DNA of 64,000 nucleotides from Austropuccinia psidii (lineage: Eukaryota; Basidiomycota; Pucciniomycetes; Pucciniales; Sphaerophragmiaceae): positions 1,132,592-1,196,591 of the forward strand of contig JALGQZ010000007.1 of assembly GCA_023105745.1 (NCBI GenBank). The letters are read 5' to 3'. The translations under genes were made by a program, and so were the position numbers. The notes under the pieces are model-generated. The model did no database searches. It was not told the origin of the DNA and saw only the letters and a program-made list of their open reading frames with translations. This document shows, in pieces, positions 33,412-46,249 of the stretch (within the stretch, counting starts at the first letter, position 1; each line of letters starts with the position of its first letter).

Positions 33412-36400
33412 TCAAGCCGTTGAAGAATTGGGTCCTGGCTTGTCAGGATATAACGAATGAAAATCTTTGACAAGTTCAGGACAATTCTTGAGGTTTTCAG
33501 CTGGTTCCCATGTGGATCTTTCTGAATCTTGACTGAAACCTTTCCATTCCACCAGATACCATAATTTCCTTCTCTTGAGCTTTGAATCCAGTACTTGAGA
33601 GACTTCCCATTCCTCTTCTTCTTCAATAATGATTGGAGGAGGAGGCTCTTGATGCCGATTTGGGATTGTTGATGTCTTGACTGGTTCCAAGAGTGAGATA
33701 TGGAAGACTGGGTGGATGGATTTCCATTGAGATGGAAGCTTGAGGTGGTAAGCATGAGTACTGACTTTCTTCAAGATTGGAAAGGGACCCAACCATCTTT
33801 CAGACAGTTTCTTGGTGGGTCTAGTTGATTTGATATTCTTGGAAGAAAGCCATACCATGTCACCAGGATTGAAAACAGGTGGACTTGCTCTACTTTTATC
33901 TGCATACCTCTTAAACCGGTTTATGGCGATTTCAAGTTCTCTCTTGACATCTTGCTGTACTGATTGGATTTTTGTTGATAACTTTCCAGCAGGAGTATCT
34001 TGAGTGATGTGAACTGAATCAAATTGTGGATCTCTTCCATAAACGGTGAAAAACGGTGATTGCTTGGTTGAAGAGTGATCAGAATTATTGTAGGCAAATT
34101 CAGCCAGAGGGAGCCAGGTGTTCCAATCATCTTGATGATAACTGACATACATCCGAAGATACTGTTCTAGTATCTGATTTACCCTCTCTGTCTGTCCATC
34201 AGTTTCTGGGTGATAAGCAGTTGACAAGTCTCTTGAAATCTTGAGCTGCTGACAAAGATTGGTCCAGAAGGAAGAAACAAAGAGTGAGCCTCTATCACTG
34301 ACAATGCTTGATGGAAGGCCATGCTTTGAGAAGATATTCTTGATGAATAAATGGGCCAAATCCAAAGAAGTTATTGAAGACATTGTTGGAATAAAAACCG
34401 CCATTTTTGAGAATCTGTCCACTATGACAAGAATTGAGTCAAAAGAATTGGACAGGGGCAGTTGAGTGATGAAATCCATTGAGAGACAAATCCAAGGACC
34501 ATTTGGAATTGGAAGAGGTTTGAGGAGTCCAAACTTCTTATGGTGGATATTCTTGTTTCTTGAACACTGTTGACAGGATGATACATAATCCTTAATGAAT
34601 TGAGTCATGCCGGACCAGTGGAAATCCCGCTTGACAAGTTTGAGAGTCTTCTCTTGGCCAGGGTGTCCAGCTAGAGGAGAGTCATGACGCTTTTGAAGAA
34701 TGCTGAGTTGAATTGTGGAGTCATTTGGGACTACCACCCGATCTTTGAAGAGAAGAAGTTGGGAGGAGGAATCAAGAGAATAATCTTGGACAGATTTACC
34801 TTTACCCAAATCTTGAAGGATACTTCTGTACTGAGGATCTTTCCATAATTTCTTCTGAATTGAATCAATCAAATTTGAAAAAGAATCCACCTTGACTGCA
34901 AAAAACTTTGAGGGTTGAACTTCATCTTGCTTAATGAGTTGTTGAAAGTTCATTGGATTCTTGCTGATGAAATCCTCCCCCCTCTCCGGATAGACGTCGT
35001 CCCGACGTGATAAGGCATCTGGAAGAGTTGCTAGGCGGCCAGGGCGGTAAGTGATTGAAAAATGAAATTCAGATAAGAATTCAGCCCAACGGGCTTGACG
35101 GCGAGTAAGGATCTTTGATGACATAAAGTACTGAAGAGAAGAATGATCGGTGAGAACTTCAAAAGGAGAGGACAGAGAAAGAAGAAAAGCCCTCCAGCGC
35201 TTGAGAGCCCAGACTATACCAAGGAGTTCCTTGTCATGAATTTCATAGTTGAGTTCTGCTGGAATAAGCTTGCGGCTGTCAAAGGCAATGGGATGTTTTC
35301 CTGAGTCAGAGACCTGACTCAGTACAGCACCCAAAGCATAATCGGATGCATCGGTCTCTACAATGGTCGGTAGAGAAGGATTGAAGTGAGAAAGGATTGG
35401 AGCGGTAGTGAAAGCCTCTTTGAGTTGATGAAACTGGCTAAGAGCTTCCTCATTGAGGGGGAAACAGGAATCTTTCTTGAGGAAACTGGTGAGTGAACTG
35501 ATTTTCTTTGAATAATTCTTGATGAAACGGCGGTAGAAGTTGGCAAAACCAAGGAAGGATTGAAGAGCCTTGAGGTTTCTTGGAGGAGGCCAATTAAGGA
35601 TCTGCTGGACTTTTGCTTGGTCCATCTTGAGGCCTTCAGAAGAAACAACATAACCAAGATATTCTACACTAGAGACATGAAAAAGGCATTTAGAAGCCTT
35701 GGCAAAAAGGTTATTGGCTCTGAGTCTGGAAAGAACAGTGGACACATGGGTGACATGTTCTTCCTCAGATTTGGAAAAGACCATAATGTCATCCAAATAA
35801 ACCACAACAAAAACATCAAGAAGATCTTGGAATATATCATTGACAAGATTCTGAAAAGAGGCAGGAGCATTGGTGAGCCCAAATGGCATAACCAAGTGCT
35901 CAAAACTGCCATATTTAGTTCTGAAGCATGTCAAATGTTCATCACCCTCCTTGATTCTGAGCAGGTTATATGCACCATGCAAATCAATCTTGGAGAAGAT
36001 AGAAGAACCATTAAAGACATTAAGAAGCTGGTTCATAGGAGGAACAGGATATTTGTTCTTCCTAGTGACAGCATTGAGTTTGCGGTAATCAACACACAAA
36101 CGGAGGCCACCATCTTTCTTTTTAACAAAGAGGACAGGTGCTCCTGTTGAGGAGGAGCTTGGCCGGATGAAACCTTTCTCTACATTCTCTGAAATGTAGG
36201 CCCTGAGTGTATCTGACTCTTGTTTGGATAAAGAGTAGATCACCCCAACTGGAGGTAGAGACCCCTCCAGTTCGATATGATGATCACAGGCACGGTGAGG
36301 AGGAAGTTTCTCTGCTTTCACCTTGGAGAATACATCCAAGTATTGGTGATAAACAGAGGGAACAACCTTCATCACGGTTTCTACTTCTTCTGGCTCTTCC

Positions 36401-37140
36401 TCTTCGTCCCACAACTCCTCCAGGGAGTCATGATAAGATGAAGGAGGAAGGTCCATATTCCCAAAGAAGAGATGAAGTGAAGATACAGAATTATCTTCCC
36501 CAACATCTTGAATCTCTTTGAAGACTTCATCTCCAGATGATGGTAATGACAGATGGGAATTAAGGGAAGGAATATGGACAGAAGATGGAACTGATGGTGT
36601 TCTAGAATCACCAACCAGAGCTGCACATGATTTGGCAGAGGAAGAGTCATTACGGAAGGAATTGGAAGGATCAGAATAGTCCTTTTGATCAGTATTAAAG
36701 GTGATCAGCCCTTGCCTCCAATCAATAGAAGGATTAAAATGATTGAGAAAGTCAAAGCCCAATATGAGGTCTTCTCCCTTGGGAGTATCAATGACTAAAA
36801 AATCCCATTCAAAGCTTGGGAAGGAAGGGAGCTCAACCATATATTTAGTATGGTGAGTCACAAATAAGGAAGGGGACTCAGAGGAGTCCAAAATGATAAG
36901 AGGAATCTTCTCTGGAAGTTCTGACGTAGTCAATGAGTACTTGTGAACAAACTGCTTTGCAATGAATGAGTGTGTAGCACCAGAATCAATGAGAATACTG
37001 TAAAAAACATCAGAAAGAGAAGAGAAAACAAAAAATTTAAGAGAATTCTTGACACCAGTATTCAGAATGCACAATTGTGCTCTGGAAGGAAAACTGTGAA
37101 GACCATTGAACACAACATGATCTTCACTCAGGCTTTTCCC
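33412..37140 (-). CDS. D pol polyprotein (protease, RT, RNase H, integrase, chromodomain)
   Basis: It is expressed by -1 frameshift from gag at 37134-37140; the pol frame has no early ATG (the first in-frame Met-like codon, GTG at 37113, is probably not a start). Counting from 37113: protease IDSGATHSF at about residue 42, reverse transcriptase [10 protein letters not shown] with YLDD at about 439, RNase [17 protein letters not shown] at about 588, integrase HHCC from about 810 ([14 protein letters not shown]...CQQCSRN), DDE core SMDFITQ, SDRGSLF and ERVNQ, then a C-terminal chromodomain ([25 protein letters not shown]). The end is a stop at 33412. No stop or frameshift was seen and the catalytic motifs are complete. 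It is a chromovirus by its chromodomain. E and C are broken relatives. Confidence 0.94.
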   Translation of the reverse strand, partial: GKSLSEDHVVFNGLHSFPSRAQLCILNTGVKNSLKFFVFSSLSDVFYSILIDSGATHSFIAKQFVHKYSLTTSELPEKIPLIILDSSESPSLFVTHHTKYMVELPSFPSFEWDFLVIDTPKGEDLILGFDFLNHFNPSIDWRQGLITFNTDQKDYSDPSNSFRNDSSSAKSCAALVGDSRTPSVPSSVHIPSLNSHLSLPSSGDEVFKEIQDVGEDNSVSSLHLFFGNMDLPPSSYHDSLEELWDEEEEPEEVETVMKVVPSVYHQYLDVFSKVKAEKLPPHRACDHHIELEGSLPPVGVIYSLSKQESDTLRAYISENVEKGFIRPSSSSTGAPVLFVKKKDGGLRLCVDYRKLNAVTRKNKYPVPPMNQLLNVFNGSSIFSKIDLHGAYNLLRIKEGDEHLTCFRTKYGSFEHLVMPFGLTNAPASFQNLVNDIFQDLLDVFVVVYLDDIMVFSKSEEEHVTHVSTVLSRLRANNLFAKASKCLFHVSSVEYLGYVVSSEGLKMDQAKVQQILNWPPPRNLKALQSFLGFANFYRRFIKNYSKKISSLTSFLKKDSCFPLNEEALSQFHQLKEAFTTAPILSHFNPSLPTIVETDASDYALGAVLSQVSDSGKHPIAFDSRKLIPAELNYEIHDKELLGIVWALKRWRAFLLSLSSPFEVLTDHSSLQYFMSSKILTRRQARWAEFLSEFHFSITYRPGRLATLPDALSRRDDVYPERGEDFISKNPMNFQQLIKQDEVQPSKFFAVKVDSFSNLIDSIQKKLWKDPQYRSILQDLGKGKSVQDYSLDSSSQLLLFKDRVVVPNDSTIQLSILQKRHDSPLAGHPGQEKTLKLVKRDFHWSGMTQFIKDYVSSCQQCSRNKNIHHKKFGLLKPLPIPNGPWICLSMDFITQLPLSNSFDSILVIVDRFSKMAVFIPTMSSITSLDLAHLFIKNIFSKHGLPSSIVSDRGSLFVSSFWTNLCQQLKISRDLSTAYHPETDGQTERVNQILEQYLRMYVSYHQDDWNTWLPLAEFAYNNSDHSSTKQSPFFTVYGRDPQFDSVHITQDTPAGKLSTKIQSVQQDVKRELEIAINRFKRYADKSRASPPVFNPGDMVWLSSKNIKSTRPTKKLSERWLGPFPILKKVSTHAYHLKLPSQWKSIHPVFHISLLEPVKTSTIPNRHQEPPPPIIIEEEEEWEVSQVLDSKLKRRKLWYLVEWKGFSQDSERSTWEPAENLKNCPELVKDFHSLYPDKPGPNSSTA

Positions 37141-38465
37141 TGGCTGGGAAAACTGCCTGACGGTTGGGTAAGCTTGTTTTGAGGCCTTTTGACACAGGAC
37201 TCAAGACTATGCTTCCCACCACAATAGGTACACAACCCCTCCTTGATTCTTCTTTCCTTTTCAGAACCTTTCAACTTGAAGTCCTTATTCAACAATGAAG
37301 AATGGGGCTTGTCCCGCTTTTGAGAATGAAATTTCTTCTTTGGTCTTGAACTTGAAGAAACTTGATGATGAGAAGAGTGAGACTTTGAGGCTTCAGGCTT
37401 CTTCTCTTGATGATGATTCTTTTCCTTCTGCCTCTCATGGTACCTGGTATCAAGTTCCAGGCTGACGTCCATTAAGTCTTGAAGAGAATCAATGTTTGAA
37501 GGATGGGAGGCCAATTGATCCAGAATCCTGGAGGCCAAACCCTTCCTGAAATGATGAATAAGAGCCCTTTCACCCCAATCCCCAATTCTTGAAACCAAAC
37601 TCCTGAAATCGGCAATATACAAAGCAACATGCCCACCTTCTTTCATCCTAAGGCCATCCAATTCAGCTTCTGCTTTTCTTACTTCATTTGGGTCTCCAAA
37701 TAAAGTGAACAATTGGGATTCGAATAATGGCCAGGAATTGAGGAGATAATTTGAGTCTTGATTATTGAGGTTGGAAAGATAAGGCTCAATCCATTTTGCA
37801 GCCCTGCCAACTAAGAATGAAGTGGCATAAAGAACCTTCTTTCTGTCTTGAGAGAAGTTTGCCGGGTCATTATGAAAGATGAGTTGGCAAGACTGAATAA
37901 AGCTTCTGACTTTGAAGGGCTGAGTCCCATCAAAGCATTCTGGAGCCTTCATAGAGGGAGTCTTGAAGGCTGGTGGTCTTGATGATTCAGAAGAAGAAGC
38001 TGCTTGCAGATTGGCCATGATTTGAGTCATTTGTTGCATAATGGCCAATAAAGACGGTTCAGGTTGATGAGAGGCAGGCTGATCAGACTGGGCTAGAGTT
38101 GGTCCTCTGGTGCCCTCAGATGCTCCCACAGGAGCAGGAGCAGCCTCAGTGCCATTAGACTCTTCCTCTTCCACAGAATTCTCCTCCTCCTCTTCACCAT
38201 CTTCACCTTGAACCTTGGGACTGGTTCTTGAAAATCCTGGGAATCCGCCAACCACTCCTGATAAAGACATTGACCTTCTTGGCCCTCTTCCTTCCTTCCT
38301 GGATGGTGCTGCTCCTTCCATAATGGGTCCTCTGTCCAATCTGGCCCTCAGTTGAGAAACTGCTGGGGTACCGTCAAGAGGAGCCCTTGGAGTTGGAGTC
38401 AGAACAGCTTGAGTTCTGGCCTGAGATCTGGTCTGTCTTGCTGGAGGTGAATGTTGAACTGGCAT
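37128..38465 (-). CDS. D gag
   Basis: The start is the ATG at 38465 ([15 protein letters not shown]); an upstream TTG at 38483 is in frame but is not a likely start. The 445 residues show a disordered N-terminus with an acidic Glu-rich run, the Gag capsid-like domain (about residues 165-330, including [19 protein letters not shown] and [19 protein letters not shown]), a Lys/His/Ser-rich basic stretch and a zinc knuckle [13 protein letters not shown] near residue 412. The knuckle has C-x2-C-x3-H-x4-C spacing, the same in C and E. The TGA at 37128-37130 follows GGGAAAAGCC. Gag forms the particle and packages RNA. Confidence 0.94.
   Translation of the reverse strand: MPVQHSPPARQTRSQARTQAVLTPTPRAPLDGTPAVSQLRARLDRGPIMEGAAPSRKEGRGPRRSMSLSGVVGGFPGFSRTSPKVQGEDGEEEEENSVEEEESNGTEAAPAPVGASEGTRGPTLAQSDQPASHQPEPSLLAIMQQMTQIMANLQAASSSESSRPPAFKTPSMKAPECFDGTQPFKVRSFIQSCQLIFHNDPANFSQDRKKVLYATSFLVGRAAKWIEPYLSNLNNQDSNYLLNSWPLFESQLFTLFGDPNEVRKAEAELDGLRMKEGGHVALYIADFRSLVSRIGDWGERALIHHFRKGLASRILDQLASHPSNIDSLQDLMDVSLELDTRYHERQKEKNHHQEKKPEASKSHSSHHQVSSSSRPKKKFHSQKRDKPHSSLLNKDFKLKGSEKERRIKEGLCTYCGGKHSLESCVKRPQNKLTQPSGSFPSQGKA
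37134..37140 (-). promoter_or_regulatory. -1 frameshift heptamer GGGAAAA (D)
   Basis: The sense zero frame is CA-G GGA AAA GCC TGA. Slippage by -1 at G_GGA_AAA leads straight into the open pol frame (AGC CTG AGT GAA...). The gag stop follows one codon later. No downstream pseudoknot was worked out. Confidence 0.78.
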
Positions 38466-39224
38466 GATTTCAGGAATAGTCAACCAAAATAAATGAAATA
38501 AAAATAAAAATTTTCTTGAAGTACAAAATCAACAATCAGATCTTGAGGAAATTGGATAATCAATGAATTAAAATTCTTCAAATACGTCAATCAATCAAAT
38601 CAGAATGAGTCTTGAAGTAAAAATCAATATCAATGAGAATCTTGAAGTCAATAAAAGCAATCAATCGAACAATCAAAATCAAATCAAATCAAAGTCTTGC
38701 AGAAAAAATCAATCAATCAAAATGAATTCTTGAGTCAAAATCAATTTATGTCAAAAATCTTGATGTGAATAATCAGCAAAATCAATAAAGTCTTCAGGTC
38801 AATCAATTATCTTGAGGTCAATTTCAATTATGTCAAATTAGTCAATCAAATCAATTTTCAAGTGAATTCTTCCAAAAAATCAAAAATTCTTGAGGAATAA
38901 ATCAAAGTGAATCCTGATATGAAGAACGTGTCTGAATAACCTGATGAATAACTTGAGAACCAAAGATAAAAATGCTTGGATTATGGATAAAAATAGATTG
39001 ATTAAGATTGAGAATGAGATTGAAAAGATAACAGAAAATAAAAAATGGGTCAGCTTTCAATTTTCAGAATGAAGAATGAATGAGAGAAAATTGAGAGGTG
39101 ACGAAGAATCATAAGATCATAAAACGTCAAAGAATCATAATTTTGATGAAATGAATGAATGAATTTAAAATATAAGAATAAAAGAATGAATGAATGAAGA
39201 AGAATTATGAGTTAATTAATATAA
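38466..39224 (-). other. D 5' leader, low complexity
   Basis: AATCAA and CTTGAG repeats fill the region between gag and the 5' LTR. In sense it starts TTATATTAATTAACTCATAA next to the LTR, conserved with C and E. No gene is seen. Confidence 0.75.
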
Positions 39225-40974
39225 TGTCACAGGGGCTCTTGGAAGAAGAGGGCCTGGCACTCAGGAATCAAGAACTCACTTGGAGGGCTCCAAAGATAAA
39301 AGAATAATAAGAATGAATTTCTTTAAGAAAGAATAGAGGGGAAAACAAGTATGCCAAAAGATGAGATAAGAAAAAGATGAAGCCAATGACCAAAGATAAT
39401 AAAGAAGCCAAGAGCCAAGAAGCCAACCAAGTGAATCCTTAATTCACTGTTTCAACCTGCCAGAAAAGGAAATGGAATTAGTATAAGGATATGACCACCA
39501 ATATCCACTGGACAGGCGAGGAAATAAAAGAAAAGGGTGCTGAATGACTGACTTAAGATTATCAGTATTAACTTTCATAATGTAAAAGAAAATAAGGATA
39601 AAAATAAATCCACTATATTAATTAACTGGGGAAAAAGTCCCCAGGTGCTGAAAGGTGGCCAGTATATGTGAAAAGCTGGAAGGTTGATCCTGGAAGGTGG
39701 ATCAATGACTGTATTGTCTGAATCGGGAAATACAGTTCTGGCCATCTTGAAATTTGAACTGTGTGATGGAATTCACACAGTGGAATAAGAAATGGCCCAA
39801 TTGGGCCAAGGCCATACAGGTTGATTGAATAAGGCCTGTACGGATGAATTGGGTTGTCCAAGGAGTATTGAATACTTGATGTCTTGACAACTGATTGAAT
39901 TATGTAATACCTCTTGCGAATTGACCTTAGAATAATCCTGAATGAATTGTACCAACCCAACTCCTGCAGATACAGGTGGTTGGGATCCTTGAATGATCTT
40001 CTGAATTACCGCCATGGATTGCCAGACTGATAAGCTGAAAAGTCCTCCTTCGAAAATGGGCGTTGGAATTATGGACCTTGAAATGGAAAGGTGGAATTGG
40101 GTCCTGAAAACGTCACCATTGGATTGCTGAGTAAAAATGGTGCATAATGGTATATAATACCATATATGCACTACACCTGCAATCTTGAGTACGGAGTGCA
40201 TGAAGGAAAGGAAAGAATTCCCCTTAAGTTGAGGGAAATGCTTGTTGAGATGATTTGGTGGCCTCTGGTGGTTGCCAGAGGCCATGACGGTGAAGTTGGT
40301 CTATGGTGGTCCAGGGCCAAAAATGGGTCCTACGGGATTTATGGCCAAAAATGGATCCAAGGTGTTTTTGGTCCAATTTGGGTCCAAGGGATTGGTGGCC
40401 AAAAATGGCTCAGGTGGGCCCAATTGTGGTTTGGGACCCACCTGGCCTTGGGGGCTAGGTGGCTGCCCCCTTTGGCCCCTTTTGGCCTCATTGGATTAGG
40501 CCAAAAGGGGCCTAACCCGCCTACGGACCGTACGGACCGCGGACCGCAGACCGCGTATTACGGTCCGCGGACCGTAGAAGCCGTGGGGGGCCTAAATGGC
40601 CCAAAAAGGCCATTTAGGCCAAAACCCCCATAATGAAAGGGGTGGCCAGGAAACCAAGGAAGGTGGCCATGGGGCCTGGAAGCCCCTGGAAGACAAAGGG
40701 ACCCCCCAGGCCCAAAAACAGTGATGGAGGCCTGGGGGTTGGTGAGGTGGAAATTGGCCAAGAGGGCCAATGACGCAGGATATGGCCTGAGGCCATAAAG
40801 GATGATGGAGGCCATAAGTGGCCAATGGAATGGGTTATGGCATAAGAGCCATGGAACACCCAAAAGGGGTCAATTGGCCATAAATGATATGACGTGGCCA
40901 ATTGGCCCCAACTTGGCTCCAGGTTGGATTGCCGCCGCCATCAAGGAGGAGGGTCAAAATACGTGGTTGTGACA
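39225..40974 (-). repeat. D 5' LTR with expanded CGGACCG block
   Basis: It has the same ends as the 3' LTR. Besides a few substitutions it has 37 extra bp in the CGGACCG block (40522-40576) and an extra 19 bp near 40797-40815 that duplicates the neighbouring GGCCATAA segment. Confidence 0.93.
40522..40576. repeat. CGGACCG/CGGTCCG repeat block with an 18-bp palindrome
   Basis: Four GGACCG/AGACCG-type units are followed by the perfect palindrome TACGGTCCGCGGACCGTA (40559-40576). The 3' LTR has only two GGACCG units (about 32216-32229). It is the most GC-rich structured sequence in the window. Confidence 0.85.
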
Positions 40975-40979
40975 CATAT
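40975..40979. repeat. Target-site duplication of D, right copy (CATAT)
   Basis: It matches 30912-30916. Confidence 0.94.
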
Positions 40980-43900
40980 TTGATTCCATCCCAGAGTTGC
41001 ATAATGCTATAAATGACGTGAAAAAACATCTTTCTGATAAAAATGAAACCATTTGTAACAACATTAAAACAAACAACCTGAGTCTGTGCCAAATTAATGA
41101 AACACTTATGTGTTTTGAAAAAGTTTTAAGAACAATTAAAAATTCCAATAATGATGATTCTTCTAATAAAATAAATGAACAATCTGCCATTATTAAAGAA
41201 TTAACAGATAAATATTCTAAATTCAATATTGATGACATAATTGAAACAAGAATTAAACAAGCCATAAATATTATCAAAACAGATAACAAGAAAGTCCTTG
41301 ATGACATTTCAAATTCATTTACTGAAGTAAAGACATATACCATTGCCTTGAAAAAGTGTTTTGATGCTTCACAAGAAGAAGTATCAAAATTATCAATGAA
41401 ATTGAATCAAGTCACTGCTGATAATACAAGACAAACAGAGTTATGGCAAGAACTGACACATAAGGAAGACATGTATAAAATTGAAGTAATAAATTTAATA
41501 CAAAACTTCCAACATGAATACAGAAATTCCCAAAGGTGTAGCAACAGTAAAATGAATGACATTGAACAAATACTGAGCACCTTACCAAGAATGTCTACAC
41601 CTCTAAATCAAAATGAGGGCACAAGAATTCCAAATCCACAAGTATTGGATCCTGATAATTCACAATTAAAAAATGAATTATCCACTTCTTTTCATAACTT
41701 GGAACCATCAATGGGCCAAGCACTCTTGAAAGAAGTTCCAAAACTTAAAGAATGGCCTCACTTCAATGGTGAAGGAGAGTATGACCATATGGAATTCATT
41801 AGAGGTATTGACATGATCAAAGAGGATTTTGAATTACCAGACAGATTGGTAACAGCCAGGTTTAACACCTTGTTTACCAGATCAGCTCACAGATGGTACA
41901 TCAAAATAAGGCAAGCACATGGACACCAGAGTTGGACTTGGTGGAAAACCCAAATCATCAACAAATGGGCAAATGATGCTTGGAGGTTTAAAGTTGAAAC
42001 AGCCTTTGAATCTGCCAAATTTAATGCTGATAAAGACAAAGCTTTACCATGGTTTTGCCAACAAAAGGACAGATTAACAGCATTATATCCTGACATGTCA
42101 GAATTTATGATCCATAGAAAAATTCTGAGACAATGTGGAGGTGCCTTAGAGCATGCTGTCAAAAGCAGGACTACTGAAAAATCTTCAGCAGAAGATATTA
42201 TCAATATACTAGAAGAAGTAACCACCAGAACCGAAATTGGTTCTAGTAGGGTGACTCTCAAAACAAGGTTTAATACACCTTGGAAAGATTCTGTGGACAA
42301 AAACCCCAAAAAAAATTCTAGTAATATTAAATATAAATCTGCAGATACAGTCAGAAAATGCCATATTTGCCAAAGCACCACCCATTTAGCCAATGCATGT
42401 CCAAAGAGGGGGAAAATCAATGAAATTGACATTGAAAAGGAACCAGATGTTGAAAAAGAAGACATAATTGAAGACAATTCAGATGATAAGTCATCCATAT
42501 TTTCTGAATCTTCAAAAGATATAGAAAATATCAATGCCACTTTTGACATCATGGAATCTTATTCCCACTTACCACAATTGAGCAATGGTCAAGTTGATTT
42601 ATCAAAAGTTCAAGATGAACAACTTATGAAGACAAAACCAAACAGAGGAAAAGGTTATACAGCTGGTAACTCCTGTATAACAGAAGTGGTGATTGACAAC
42701 AAGCCCACCAAACTTTTGCTTGACCCAGGAGCCTTCTGCTCTTGTGTTGGAAAATCCTTTCTTAAGACTTGTGTGCCAAATTTTGAAGACCAATTGTTAC
42801 CAATTGATGGTATAAAATTCAACAGTGCAAGTAACCCAATGAAAGCATTGGGAATCTTTGAGACCAATGTCATATTCCCACACATAAATGGGAATTTAAG
42901 GATCACAGTTGAATTTGTTGTTATGGAAAATTGCTCTAGTACCCATTTTATATTGGGAAATGACTATTTGATCATGTATGGGATAGATTTACATAATAAC
43001 AAAGACAGATACTTTACAATTGGGGACAATAAGCGCCAGAAATTTGCCTTTTTACCATTTAAAAGACAAATTACAGTAAACAAAGTATCACCAGTCAACT
43101 TAGAGTTAGAAAAATTCAAGTCTGAACAGTTAAATGAGGCTGAGATAAGCCTTCATCTGACTGATAAACAAGAAAATGAACTTTCTTCCCTTTTGTATGA
43201 CCACAAAGGAGCATTTGCTACAGACAAAGAACCTCTGGGAGCAATTATTGGTCATGAAGTTGACATCATTCTTAACATTGAGAGACCTTATCCACCACTC
43301 TTAAGAAGACCTGTTTATCCAGCAAGTCCAAAATCAAGAGAAGCTCTAGAAATTCATATCAAAGAACTTCTAGACCTTGGTGTAATAAGAAAAGTAGGCC
43401 ACAATGAGGAAGTAGAAATAACTACACCAGTCATAGTAGCGTGGCATAATGGAAAATCCAGAATGGTTGGGGACTTTAGAGCTCTGAACACTTACACTGT
43501 TCCAGACAGATACCCAATACCAAAAATCCAAATTGCCCTTACTCAAATATCTCAAGCAGTGTATATAACCACTATGGATGCCCTTAAAGGATTCCATCAA
43601 AATGTGGTAACACCAAGAGCAAGAAAATACTTGAGAATTATTGTTCATTGTGGAGTGTATGAATACTTAAGGATGCCCTTTGGTATCAAAAATGCACCTT
43701 CACACTTCCAAAGAATGATGAATGAAATCTTCCCTGAAGAACTCTCAGAGGGATGGTTAATCATTTACATTGATGACATTATTATCTGTTCAAAGAATTG
43801 GGAGGAGCACATGTACAGATTATCAAGAGTTTTGACAAAAATCCAATCAGTAAACATGAAAATCTCCTTGAAGAAATGTCATTTTGGATTTAAAGAACTT

Positions 43901-46225
43901 AAGGCACTAGGACATGTTGTATCTGGTTTGTCCCTTGGAATTGATAAAAACAAAGTTGCAGCAGTATTGTTAAAACTCATGCCTCAGAATAAGAAGGAAA
44001 TTCAGTCATTCTTAGGTTTTGCAGGATATTACAGGCAACACATTAAAGACTTTGCATCCATAGCAAGACCACTTTTTAAGTTGTGTGACAAAGACACAGT
44101 ATTTGAGGTGACTGTTGACAGAGTCAAAGCTTTTGAATCTCTAAGAGAAGCATTGACCACTGCTCCACTCTTACTGATGCCAGACTTTAAATTGCCTTTC
44201 AAACTGTATATTGATGCATCAGGGGATGGACTAGGTGCTGCACTTCACCAAGTTCAGATCATAAATGACAAACCTGTAGAAGGACCAATATGTTTCATAT
44301 CCAGGCAAATCAAACCAACTGAAGCCAGATATGGAGCAAGTCAAATGGAATGTCTATGCCTTGTCTGGGCCTTGGAGAAATTGAACTATTTCTTAGAGGG
44401 ATGTGTTTTTGAAGTAATAACAGATTGTACAGCTGTGAAATCACTTTTGAACATGAAAACACCTAACAGACACATGCTCAGATGGCAAATAGCCATACAA
44501 GAATACAGAGGCAATATGACTATTGTTCATAAGGATGGGAATATTCATAAGAATGCAGATGGACTAAGCAGATGGCCATTACCAAATAACATTGATAATC
44601 CTGCTTATGTTCCAGAAGAAGCTTCACCACAAATTCCAATAGAAGGAATAAGTGTTACAGACTTGAACACCACCTTCTTTGAAGAAGTCAGAAATAGTTA
44701 CACTCAAGATAAGAATTGTAGCATCTTATGCCAATTACTTAACAAAGACTGTAAAGACAACTCTCTAATACATGCCTTGGACGAAGTATGGAGAAATTCT
44801 TATAATGAAGGAAGATTTTACCTACTGGATGGTATAATTTACCACAGAACCAAGCACACATGTGTCATGACAGTTGTAGACAGGTCATTAATCAATCTTG
44901 TACTGAAAGAATGCCATGATAGTCCCTTTTCAGGACATCTTTCTGAAGACAGAACAAGAGAGAAAGTGAAGACCTGCATATGGTGGCCAATGTGGCAAAA
45001 AGATGTTGCAGAGTATTGCAAAACCTGTGACAGATGCCAAAAGGCAAATAAATCCACTGGCAAAAGACTTGGAAATATGATGAAAATCCAAGAACCAAAC
45101 AGACCTTGGGAAATTGTCCATATGGATTGGGTAACTGGCCTACCACCAGGAGGTGACAGGAGCTATAATGCTTGCCTAGTAATTGTGGACAGATTCAGTA
45201 AAACTCCAATCTTTTTACCATGTCACAAAGATGATACAGCCATGGATACAGCTCTTCTGATATGGAATAGAGTAGTGTCATGGACTGGGATATTTACAAA
45301 TATCATCAGTGATAGAGATCCCAAATTCACTTCAGCACTATGGACAAATCTTCACCAATTATTTGGCACTAAACTGTCTTTCTCTACAGCCTACCACCCA
45401 CAAACTGATGGCCTGGCTGAAAGAATGATCCAAACCTTAGAAGACATGGTGAGAAGATTTTGTGCATATGGCCTTGAATTCAAAGATTGTGATGAATTTA
45501 CCCATGATTGGTGTACTCTGTTACCAGCACTGGAATTAGCATATAAAACATCAATCCATGCTAGTACCAATCAGACTCCTGCTATTCTAGAAAAAGGATG
45601 GAACCCCAAGTTACCCCAAGACTCCTTGAGGAAAGACTTGATTGAAATACATCCCATAGCTGCTAGCTTCAAAGGAATGCTAGACAAAGCTAGAAAGCAT
45701 GCAGTGAGATGCATGGAGGACTCTTTTGCATATGCTAAAGACAAATGGGATAAATCTCATGCAACTCCAGATTTCAAAGTGGGGGACCTAGTTCTTGTAT
45801 CCACCACTAACTTCAATAACATCAAAGGATGTAAAAAGTTGAAAGACTCCTTTGCAGGACCTTTTGTGATTAAGGCCCTCCATGGAGAGAATGCTGTTGA
45901 AGTAGAGTTATCTGAAGAACTTAGCAATAAGCACCCTACATTTCCAGTGAGCTTGATAAAACCATATAAATCTAGTGATGCTGAGAAATTTCCCTTGAGG
46001 AATGAGGTTCCCCAAGTTATACCTCCTATTGAGACATCTGGTACTAAGAAAATAACCAAAGTTCTTAAAGAAAGGAAATTAAGAACCAAGAAAGTAAGGG
46101 AATACCTTGTTAGGTACAATGACCCAACTTGTGAAGATGAATGGTTAGAAGAAAAAAATATACCAGAAGCTACCAAACTCCTGAGGAGATTCAGACACAC
46201 TAGAAACACCAATATTACAAAGTAA
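40980..46225 (+). pseudogene. B gag-pol, main fragment (Gag to chromodomain-like end)
   Basis: This is the continuation of 30241-30916, open to the stop at 46225. It has no ATG of its own at the cut. In order: a coiled-coil-like region (41000-41560), the Gag domain ([17 protein letters not shown] near 41750), a CCHC knuckle ([14 protein letters not shown] near 42360), the protease (LLLDPGAFC near 42720), RT with YIDD near 43770, RNase H (IDASGDG near 44213, ITDCTAV near 44420), the integrase HHCC domain (44910-45040), the DDE core (HMDW, SDRDPKF, ERMIQ; 45118-45430) and a C-terminal module ([15 protein letters not shown]). The protease motif is DPGA rather than DSGA, which should disable it. 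Apart from D and this change it is complete and clearly homologous to A. Confidence 0.93.
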
Positions 46226-46237
46226 TATTCTTTTTTT

Positions 46238-46249
46238 AGGGGGAGGGAA
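46238..46249 (+). other. Polypurine tract of B
   Basis: AGGGGGGAGGGA lies directly before the 3' LTR. Confidence 0.8.

Larger units (their letters stand above)
30917..40974 (-). mobile_element. Element D: complete family-2 Ty3/gypsy with intact gag and pol
   Basis: It is a 10,058-bp minus-strand element inside B gag. LTRs are 30917-32610 (3', 1,694 bp) and 39225-40974 (5', 1,750 bp), with TGTCACA/TGTGACA ends. Gag (445 residues) and pol (about 1,240 residues, -1 frame) are uninterrupted. The LTR length difference is explained by a 37-bp CGGACCG expansion and a 19-bp tandem repeat in the 5' LTR. Nesting puts it among the youngest insertions here. Confidence 0.95.

Noticed and set aside
37100..37113. 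GTG at 37113 as an independent pol start in D
   Set aside because: Nuclear eukaryotic genes rarely start at GTG, the pol frame is open back to the slippery heptamer, and the -1 layout is shared by C and E.
40997..41010. Separate gene starting at TTG 40997
   Set aside because: It is only the continuation of B gag-pol after D. Joining at the CATAT duplication gives one frame from ATG 30241.
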